Assembly (NCBI GenBank): GCA_027343725.1
Contig: DAHWKH010000002.1
Span: forward strand, 1 to 10,460
Direction: 5' to 3'
Length of the DNA: 10,460 nt
DNA from: Acidiferrobacteraceae bacterium
GTDB taxonomy: Bacteria > Pseudomonadota > Gammaproteobacteria > Acidiferrobacterales > Acidiferrobacteraceae
The number at the start of each line of letters is the position of its first letter. Within the stretch, counting starts at the first letter, position 1. The notes under the pieces were generated by a model. That model was not told where the DNA came from. It worked only from the letters and a program-made list of their open reading frames with translations, and searched no databases. Position numbers and translations under genes: made by a program. Positions 1 through 6,034 of the stretch are shown piece after piece.

Positions 1-2409
1 CGCCTCGATCTGATCGCCCACACGGACGTCCTGGTAGTTCTTGACCGTCATGCCGCACTCCATACCCGCCTTGACCTCGGCGACATCGTCGCGGAAACGA
101 CGCAGCGACTCGATCTCGCCATCATAGATCACCACGTTGTCACGCAGGACACGGGCGCGACGGCCGCGGCGGATGGCACCCTCGGTGACCTGGCAGCCGG
201 CGATCTGCCCGATCTTGCTGGTGCGGAACACCTCGCGCACCTCCGCCACACCCGTCACATCCTCGCGGAATTGCGGCTTCAGCATGCCCGCCATCGCCGC
301 CTTCACCTCGTTCACCGCGTCGTAAATGACGTTGTAATAGTGGATATCGACCTCTTCCGAATCGAGGAGGCGGCGCGCGCCCGCGTCGGCGCGCACATTG
401 AAGCCGATGATGACGGCATTCGAGGCCACCGCCAGGTTGACGTCGGACTCGCTGATACCCCCGACCATCCCGTGGACGACCTTCACCTTGACCTCGTCCG
501 TCGACAGCTTCTCCAGGGCGTCGGTCAAGGCCTCGACCGACCCCTGGACGTCCGCCTTCACGATCAGGTTCAGGGTCTTGACGTCGCCGTCCTGCATCTG
601 CTGGAACATATTGGACAGCTTCGAGGCCTGCTGGCGCTGAAGCTTCACGTCCTTGTATTTCCCTTGGCGGAACAAGGCGATCTCGCGTGCCTTGCGCTCG
701 TTCTCGACGCCCGTGACCTCATCGCCGGCGTTCGGAACACCCGACAGGCCTTGGACCTCGACCGGCGTCGAGGGGCCGACCTCCTTCACCGGGCGGCCGT
801 TCTCATCCACCATGGCGCGCACGCGTCCCTACTCACGGCCCGCCAGAATGACGTCGCCCTTGCGCAAGGTCCCTTCCTGCACCAGGATCGTCGCCACCGG
901 TCCCCGGCCCTTGTCGAGCCGCGCCTCGATGACGATGCCGCTCGCGAGTGTCTCGTGCACGGCTGTCAATTCCAGAAGCTCGGCCTGCAACAGCACCGCG
1001 TCCAGCAAATCCTCGATGCCCTGTCCGGTCTTGGCCGACACCGGCACGAAGATATCGGAGCCCCCCCATTCCTCGGGTACGACCTCGTGGCCCACCAGTT
1101 CCTGTTTGACGCGCTCCATGTCGGCCTGGGGCTTGTCGATCTTGTCGACCGCCACCACGATCGGCACGCCGGCATTGCGCGCGTGGTGGATGGCCTCCAC
1201 GGTCTGCGGCATCACGCCGTCGTCCGCCGCCACCACCAGAATGACGATATCCGTCACCTTGGCCCCGCGCGCGCGCATGGCCGTGAAGGCCTCGTGCCCC
1301 GGGGTATCGAGGAAGGTCAGGCTGCCCTTGGGCATCTCGACACGATACGCGCCGATATGCTGCGTGATCCCGCCGGCCTCGCCGCTCGCCACCTTGGTCT
1401 TGCGGATGTAATCGAGCAGCGACGTCTTGCCGTGGTCCACATGCCCCATCACCGTCACCACCGGCGGGCGCGCCTCGCGCACCCCGTCCTGCTCCACGGT
1501 CCTCAGCATGGCCTCGGGGTCGTGGCTGCGCGCCTCGCGCGGCGTATGCCCGAGCTCCTCGACGACGATCGCCGCCGTCTCGCGGTCCAGGACCTGATTG
1601 ATGGTCACCATCATACCGAGATGCATGAGGGCCTTGATGACCTCGGCCGCCTTGATCGACATCTGTTGCGCGAGCTCGGCCACGGTGATGGCCTCGGGCA
1701 AAAACACCTCGCGCACGACCCGCTCGGTCGGCATCTCGAAGGCGTGCTGGCCGCTCATGCTGGTCACCACGCGCTTGCCGGGGCCCGGGCGTGGTCCGCC
1801 GCGGGTCTTGGGCGGGCGTCGATCACCGCCGCTCGGTCGCACGGGTTGGCGTTCCCGGCGGTCGTTCCGACCCTTCTCGGGGCGCTCCGGGCGCGCCTCG
1901 CGCTTCGGGCGCGTCTCGGGCGCGGGCCGGGCCGGCTCGGGAGGCGGCGGCGCGGGCTTCTCGGCCACCGGCGCGGGGGGCGTCTCCGGCGGCTCCTCGA
2001 CCACCGCTTGCGGGGGCGCCGACACCGCCTGCGGCGGGGTCTGCACCTCCTCGACCGGAGGGGCTGCGTCCTCGGGCTCGACCGGAGGGGCCTCGGGCTC
2101 GCCCGCCGCCGGCCGCTTCACGAAGGTGCGTTTCTTGCGGACCTCGACCTGGACGGCGCGCGCCTGGCCGAACCGGGAATTCTGCACGATCTTGCTGGTC
2201 GACTTCTGGGTCAGGGTCACGCGCTTGGCCTCGGGCTCGCCCGCGCCGTGGTGGCTGCGCAGAAAGCTCAGCAAGGCCATCTTTTCGTCGTCGCTCAAAG
2301 GATCGGCGCCCTTCTTCCCCTTGATCCCCGCTGCGATCAGCTGCTGCAGCAGTTTGTCGGGCGCGACACCGATCTGTTCGGCAAAACTTTTGACTGTTGT
2401 CTCAGGCAT
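1..2409 (-). CDS. infB: Translation initiation factor IF-2, interrupted by an in-frame amber codon; last few codons lie outside the window
   Basis: IF-2 is the GTPase that brings fMet-tRNA to the 30S subunit and promotes subunit joining. Before the stop I read 526 residues. They comprise an N-terminal IF2_N domain (about 1-55), a Pro/Glu/Ala-rich then Arg-rich linker (about 97-212), a second IF2_N-like segment (about 230-290), and the G domain with GHVDHGKT at 322-329, T349, DTPGH at 368-372, DKID at 422-425 and SAK at 458-460. After the TAG at 829-831 the same frame runs open to base 1, giving 276 more residues. These match the rest of domain II and the C-terminal domains, ending ECGMTVKNYQDVRVGDQIEA, only a few residues short of the E. 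coli end. The family G4 motif is NKID, so D422 is unusual. The ATG at 2409 lies 9 bases after nusA, with an AGGGGG-like ribosome site inside the nusA end. If the TAG is real, the main product lacks the fMet-tRNA-binding domain. Family identity is certain; functional status is not. Confidence 0.95.
829..831 (-). other. In-frame TAG (amber) codon inside infB
   Basis: The minus strand reads GGC CGT GAG TAG GGA CGC GTG CGC, i.e. G-R-E-stop-G-R-V-R. E. coli IF-2 reads F-E-Y-G-R-V-R-A-M here, so the TAG replaces Tyr, one base from TAC or TAT. The frame is identical on both sides, so this is a substitution and not a frameshift. In-frame GTG (820-822) and ATG (811-813) follow closely and could be miscalled as the start of a separate C-terminal gene. 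Confidence 0.95.
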
Positions 2410-2418
2410 GTGTATCCG

Positions 2419-3921
2419 TCAGGCCCCCTGGCCCTGGTCGGCGAACCACGGCGCACGCGCGGCCATGATCAAGGCCCGCGCGCGCTCCTCGTCGAGACCC
2501 TCGATCGCCGCCAAGTCGTCCACCGACTGGTCCGCGAGTTCCTCCATGGTCTTGATGCCATGGCTTGCCAAGAGCCGGGCCATGTGCTCGTCCATGCCGT
2601 CCACCGCCAGAAGATCCGCGGCCGGCTCGGCCATGTCGATCTTTTCCTCGAGGGTGATGGCGCGCGTCAATAGGATATCACGGGCGCGATCACGCATTTC
2701 ATCGATTTGCGCTTCGCTCAACCCTTCGACCGCCATCATCTCCTGCTTGGGCACGTACGCGACCTCGTCGAGCGTCATGAATCCCTCCTGAACGAGCCGT
2801 TCCGCGACCTCCGGGTCGATGCGCAGCTGCTCGACGAACATCTGGACGGCATTCGCGGCCTCCGTCTGACCGCGCTCCGAGGCCGCCTCCTCGGTCATGA
2901 CGTTGAGCTCCCACCCCGTCAATTCCGACGCGAGCCGCACGTTCTGGCCCCCGCGGCCGATGACCTGGGAGAGCTGCGCCTCGTCGACGATGACGTCCAT
3001 GCTGTGCAATTCCTCGTCCACCACGATCGACAGGACCTCGGCGGGCGCGAGACCATTGATCACGAACTGGGCCGGATCAGGGGACCACTGGATGATGTCG
3101 ACGCGCTCGCCGCCGAGTTCGTTCGATACGCTCTGCACACGCGAACCGCGCATGCCGACGCACGCCCCGATGGGATCGATGCGCGGGTCCTTGGAATGGA
3201 CCGCGATCTTGGCCCGCAGCCCCGGATCCCGGGCCGCGCCATGGATCTCGATCAGCCCCTCGCCGGCCTCCGGCACCTCGAGCTTGAACAGCTCGACCAG
3301 AAGCTGAGGACTCGTCCGGCTCAAGAACAGCTGCGGGCCGCGCGGCGCCGAATGCACATCCTCGAGGTAGGCGCGCACGCGATCGCCCGGACGCAGCCCT
3401 TCGCGCGGAATCATGGCCGATTTCGGCAACAACGCCTCGGCCGTCCCCAACTCGATAATGGCATCGCCGCGCTCCAGGCGCTTGACGACACCCGTCACGA
3501 GCTCGCCCTGGCGGTCCTTGAATTGGTTGACGATCTGTTCGCGCTCGGCCTCGCGCACTTTCTGGACGATGACCTGCTTTGCGGCCTGGGCCGCGATGCG
3601 CCCGAAATCCACGGGCTCGAGCGGCTCCTCGATGTAGTCCCCGGGCATGATCTCGGAACTCGTCGCGCGCGCCTCGGACAACCGGATCTCGCGCGCCGGG
3701 AACTCGAGCACCTCCTGCTCGTCGGACACGACCAGCCAGCGGCGGAAGGTGTCGTACTCCCCGGTTTCCCGGTGAATGGCCACACGGGCATCGATATCGT
3801 CTTTGTGGCGCTTGCGCGTCGCCGTGGCGAGCGCCGCCTCGAGCGCCCCGAAGATCACCTCGCGGTCGACGTTCTTTTCCCGGGAAACGGCGTCCACCAC
3901 CATCAAGATTTCATTCGCCAT
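2419..3921 (-). CDS. nusA: Transcription termination/antitermination protein NusA
   Basis: NusA binds RNA polymerase and nascent RNA and modulates pausing, termination and antitermination. The 500-residue product is full length. It has an N-terminal polymerase-binding domain (about 1-125, with the family stretch DTFRRWLVV at 57-65), an S1 domain (about 135-200), KH1 (GMRGSRVQ at about 256-263), KH2 (IGRGGQNVRLASELTGWELN at 321-340) and two C-terminal acidic helix-hairpin repeats (about 364-418 and 436-493), as in E. coli. I start at the ATG at 3921 and not the GTG at 3924, because GGAGG at 3927-3931 then has a 5-base spacer and the protein begins MANEIL, close to E. coli MNKEIL. It lies 18 bases after rimP and 9 bases before infB, so the three genes are surely co-transcribed. 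NusA autoregulates this operon in E. coli; that is not shown here. Confidence 0.97.
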   Translation of the reverse strand: MANEILMVVDAVSREKNVDREVIFGALEAALATATRKRHKDDIDARVAIHRETGEYDTFRRWLVVSDEQEVLEFPAREIRLSEARATSSEIMPGDYIEEPLEPVDFGRIAAQAAKQVIVQKVREAEREQIVNQFKDRQGELVTGVVKRLERGDAIIELGTAEALLPKSAMIPREGLRPGDRVRAYLEDVHSAPRGPQLFLSRTSPQLLVELFKLEVPEAGEGLIEIHGAARDPGLRAKIAVHSKDPRIDPIGACVGMRGSRVQSVSNELGGERVDIIQWSPDPAQFVINGLAPAEVLSIVVDEELHSMDVIVDEAQLSQVIGRGGQNVRLASELTGWELNVMTEEAASERGQTEAANAVQMFVEQLRIDPEVAERLVQEGFMTLDEVAYVPKQEMMAVEGLSEAQIDEMRDRARDILLTRAITLEEKIDMAEPAADLLAVDGMDEHMARLLASHGIKTMEELADQSVDDLAAIEGLDEERARALIMAARAPWFADQGQGA

Positions 3922-3926
3922 CACAC

Positions 3927-3931
3927 CCTCC
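3927..3931 (-). promoter_or_regulatory. nusA ribosome binding site
   Basis: GGAGG on the minus strand lies five bases before the ATG at 3921 but only two bases before the alternative GTG at 3924. It therefore decides in favour of the ATG. Confidence 0.75.
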
Positions 3932-3939
3932 GCCCGCCC

Positions 3940-4419
3940 TCATAGATCGGGCACAAGCCTCGCCCTCTCGATATTCTCGAGGGCCAAGTCGTAACGCGCC
4001 TCCTCGGACTCGAGAACCACGTTCCCGCCGTCCATACCCAGAAGGCGCCCGCTAAAGTTTCGCCGGCCCTCCACCGGAGCCGACGTCTTGATTTTGACCT
4101 GCGATCCCGCAAAACGAACGAAATCGTCACGCCGCGCCAGCGGCCGGTCGAGCCCGGGCGAGGAGATCTCGAGCGTGTACTGCCCGGGAATCGGGTCCTC
4201 GACATCGAAAAGCGCGCTGACCTGCCGGCTCACACGCGCACAGTCGTCCACATCGACGCCCTCCGGCCCGTCGATATAGATCCGGAGCGTCCTTGAGCCG
4301 CTAAGGAATTCGATGTCCACGACTTCGAAACCGAGCCGCCCCACCGCCGGCTCCACCAGGCCCCGCAGCCGTTCCGCTTGAGTCCGCTTCTCCATCCCCA
4401 TAAACGCAAAAGTGGGCAT
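3940..4419 (-). CDS. rimP: Ribosome maturation factor RimP
   Basis: RimP assists maturation of the 30S subunit and is the usual first protein gene of the nusA-infB operon. The sequence follows E. coli RimP closely: LGFEVVDIEF, then TLRIYIDGPEGVDVDDC, RVSRQVSALFDVEDPI, LEISSPGLDRPL and a C-terminal ENIERARLVPDL. The start is uncertain. The ATG at 4419 has GGGAG with a 7-base spacer and gives 159 residues. The ATGs at 4401 and 4395 give 153 and 151 residues, closer to E. coli length, but have no good ribosome site. A hairpin overlaps the 4419 ATG. A TATAAT promoter lies about 45 bases upstream. The gene ends 18 bases before nusA. Confidence 0.95.
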   Translation of the reverse strand: MPTFAFMGMEKRTQAERLRGLVEPAVGRLGFEVVDIEFLSGSRTLRIYIDGPEGVDVDDCARVSRQVSALFDVEDPIPGQYTLEISSPGLDRPLARRDDFVRFAGSQVKIKTSAPVEGRRNFSGRLLGMDGGNVVLESEEARYDLALENIERARLVPDL

Positions 4420-4428
4420 ACGCCCACT
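4411..4428 (-). promoter_or_regulatory. Perfect hairpin over the first rimP start codon
   Basis: The minus strand reads AGTGGGC, a GTAT loop, then GCCCACT: a perfect 7-bp stem followed at once by TTTT. The ATG at 4419 has its A and T in the loop and its G in the 3' arm, while the GGGAG ribosome site runs into the 5' arm. It could be a translational control hairpin or, if rimP starts at 4401 or 4395, a short intrinsic attenuator with a weak U tract. The structure is seen directly; the function is inferred. Confidence 0.5.
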
Positions 4429-4463
4429 CCCGCCGCACCGCAAACGCGATAAGAATGCGGGGA

Positions 4464-4492
4464 ATTATATGCCTTCTGCGGCAATCTGCAAA
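4464..4492 (-). promoter_or_regulatory. Promoter of the rimP-nusA-infB operon
   Basis: On the minus strand there is a consensus TATAAT (4464-4469) with TTTGCA (4487-4492, 4 of 6 matches to TTGACA) 17 bases upstream. The predicted transcript start is near 4457, about 38 bases before the first rimP ATG. It stands back to back with the tRNA promoter. Confidence 0.65.
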
Positions 4493-4507
4493 GCGTGCGC
4501 CGCCCGC

Positions 4508-4535
4508 TTGCCATTATCGTCGAACATGGTAGACT
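4508..4535 (+). promoter_or_regulatory. Promoter of tRNA-fMet
   Basis: TTGCCA (4508-4513), a 16-base spacer and TAGACT (4530-4535) are followed by the GC-rich stretch CTGCGCCC. The predicted start near 4542 leaves about 8 bases before the tRNA. A GC-rich discriminator is typical of stable-RNA promoters under stringent control, so that regulation is likely but inferred. Confidence 0.6.
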
Positions 4536-4549
4536 CTGCGCCCTTCTGG

Positions 4550-4626
<77 letters not shown>

Positions 4627-4921
4627 TTTCTCGGGCTGACGCATCCGCGGCTCCCGTAAAGCCAGACCCCGTTGCGGCGTAATAAGCCCCTCTCCGCGGC
4701 CCACAACCGATATCGATAATCCGTTCGGCCGAACACGCATGAACCGCGACCTTGGGCTCGGAATCATCCCGATGCGCATCCCAGGGATTCCCTCTTCGCG
4801 ATCCGCCTCGGGCGAGCCCCTCGGTCCGAGGGTATGCGTCGATGTCCTGGAAACGGCCTCTCCGGCCCTCTCGGGCGCGGGGCGGATGGCGACCCTGTCG
4901 AGGCGGCCTTACAGTGCGGTC
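4627..4921. other. Gap between tRNA-fMet and the nuclease-fold gene, with clustered palindromes
   Basis: I see no convincing gene here. The nuclease-fold frame extends upstream to an ATG at 4739, but that part has no recognisable domain. A run of palindromes lies at 4694-4734: CCGCGG (4694-4699), CGATATCG (4708-4715) and the 12-base GTTCGGCCGAAC (4723-4734). They could be an operator for the downstream pair. No good promoter hexamers or tRNA terminator were recognised. Confidence 0.35.
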
Positions 4922-5689
4922 ATGCTGAGGATCCTGACCCTCAACATCCAAGGCGATGAGGCGGCGTTCGGCGCCTGGCCCGAGCGCAGGCGTCGGATTC
5001 TTGCGCTTTTCGAGGCGATGCGCCCGCACGTCGTGGCGCTGCAGGCCGTGCGCGTCGCGAAAGCGCGCGACCAGGTCGCGGAACTCACGGCGCAAAGCCC
5101 CTACCGCCACAGCGTGTCCGCCACGGCGGGCGAGACCGAGCTCGGTGTCGCCATCCTCTCCACCATCCCCTTGCGCGCCTCCTGGTCACTGGCCCTGCCG
5201 CGCGGCGATGATGGCGAGGACACGGCGCAGCGGCGGGCCCTGGTTGCGCAATTCGCCTGGCAGGGTGAGGTCTGGCGGTTCGCGAACGCCCACTGCTCGT
5301 GGGTGCCCGCGCAGAACGTGCACCAGGTCCGAGCGCTGATGGGCGCGCTCGCGCGTTATAGCGGCCCCCAATGCCTCGCCGGGGATTTCAATGCCGCACC
5401 CGCAAGCCCCGGCATTCGCCGCTTGCTCGCAAACGGCTGGATGGATAGCTTCGCCCTCAAGGGTCGCGGCGCGTCCGCCACCTTCCCGGCGAATGCCCCA
5501 CGGGAGCGCATCGACTTCCTCTTTCTGCAGGGGGTCGTACCCGGGCGGGTGCGCGACGTGCGCATCGCGTGCGGCTTTGAGCCGCTCTCGGACCACAACG
5601 GGGTCCTGCTGACCCTTGAGCCCGCAAAACGCAACGCCAAACCCATTGCGGCAACGACAGGAGACAGGCGGTCATGGCGAAACCCCTGA
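4922..5689 (+). CDS. Endonuclease/exonuclease/phosphatase-fold family protein, likely with an altered metal site
   Basis: The 255-residue product has the order of motifs of the DNase I-like EEP fold: LRILTLNIQ (Asn8), VVALQAV (38-43), GVAILSTIPL (75-84), ANAHCSW (His124), LAGDFNAAP (Asp155, Asn157), RIDFLF (196-201) and a terminal SDHNG (Ser223-Asp224-His225). Members hydrolyse phosphodiester or phosphomonoester bonds in nucleic acids, lipids or other substrates; the substrate here cannot be told. In the family the second motif is normally LQE, where Glu binds the metal. Here it is LQA (Ala42, codon GCC). I start at 4922 because the fold begins there; in-frame ATGs at 4886 and 4739 are alternatives, and no start has a strong ribosome site. 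There is no signal peptide. The 3' end overlaps the HiPIP start by 16 bases. Confidence 0.8.
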   Translation: MLRILTLNIQGDEAAFGAWPERRRRILALFEAMRPHVVALQAVRVAKARDQVAELTAQSPYRHSVSATAGETELGVAILSTIPLRASWSLALPRGDDGEDTAQRRALVAQFAWQGEVWRFANAHCSWVPAQNVHQVRALMGALARYSGPQCLAGDFNAAPASPGIRRLLANGWMDSFALKGRGASATFPANAPRERIDFLFLQGVVPGRVRDVRIACGFEPLSDHNGVLLTLEPAKRNAKPIAATTGDRRSWRNP

Positions 5690-5997
5690 CACGGCGACAA
5701 TTCTTGCAGCGTATCGGGGCGCTCGCGGCGCTCACCTGGCCCGCGCTCACCCGCGCGGACACGAAGGCCAGCAAGGCGAGCGTTCATTACCGTAACCACC
5801 CGCTCGACCACAAAATGTGCAGCATGTGTCGTTACTTCCTGGCGCCGGTCGGCAACTCGAACGGCATGATGATGCGCGGCCTGACGCCGAAGGGGACCAT
5901 GGGTGTCGGGCACTGCCAGAAGGTCCGGGGCGTGATCGACCCCATGGGCTATTGCGTCCTGTTCACGCCGCGGCAACGCGTACCCCGTTACCGCTAG
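5674..5997 (+). CDS. Tat-exported high-potential iron-sulfur protein (HiPIP), Iro-like
   Basis: HiPIPs carry one [4Fe-4S] cluster and shuttle electrons in the periplasm, for example in photosynthesis or in iron/sulfur oxidation. The 107-residue precursor starts with a twin-arginine signal (TRRQFLQR at 6-13, then a hydrophobic stretch, probable cleavage near A28). The mature part has the family pattern KASVHY, then C49-x2-C52, C81 and C94, ending GYCVLFTPR. This resembles the small Iro-type proteins of acidophilic iron oxidisers. The C52-C81 spacing is 28 residues, much longer than the roughly 8-16 known to me, because of an extra Met/Gly-rich loop (NSNGMMMRGLTPKG). An AGGAG at 5659-5663, ten bases before the ATG, lies inside the upstream gene, so translation may be coupled. 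The redox partner is unknown. It ends in TAG at the expected length. Confidence 0.88.
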   Translation: MAKPLTRRQFLQRIGALAALTWPALTRADTKASKASVHYRNHPLDHKMCSMCRYFLAPVGNSNGMMMRGLTPKGTMGVGHCQKVRGVIDPMGYCVLFTPRQRVPRYR

Positions 5998-6001
5998 GGA
6001 A

Positions 6002-6028
6002 CCCAGGGCCGGCCGATCCGGCCCCGGG
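6002..6028. terminator. Bidirectional hairpin between the convergent HiPIP and receptor genes
   Basis: GGGCCGG (6006-6012), loop CCGAT, CCGGCCC (6018-6024) is a perfect 7-bp stem. It is extended by CCC/GGG beyond one mismatch, to 6002 and 6028. It sits in the 37 bases between the two stop codons, so it can serve both directions. Neither side has a U tract, so intrinsic termination may be weak. Confidence 0.6.
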
Positions 6029-6034
6029 CGGGGC

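Noticed and set aside
829..831. Frameshift as the cause of the infB interruption
   Set aside because: Conserved IF-2 sequence is in the same frame immediately before and after the stop, so a single base substitution suffices.
1956..2114. Short direct repeats (e.g. two copies of CTCGACCGGAGGGG near 2055-2090)
   Set aside because: They encode the Pro/Glu/Ala-rich linker of IF-2, which is normally low complexity. No separate element is implied.
271..2673. An 800-residue open frame on the plus strand antisense to infB
   Set aside because: It mirrors a GC-rich coding gene, is rich in Arg/His/Leu/Gly with no recognisable domain, and runs past the infB start into nusA. Stop codons are rare in the antisense of such genes.
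2707..3945. A 412-residue plus-strand frame antisense to nusA
   Set aside because: It is a shadow of nusA, whose frame carries all the domain motifs.
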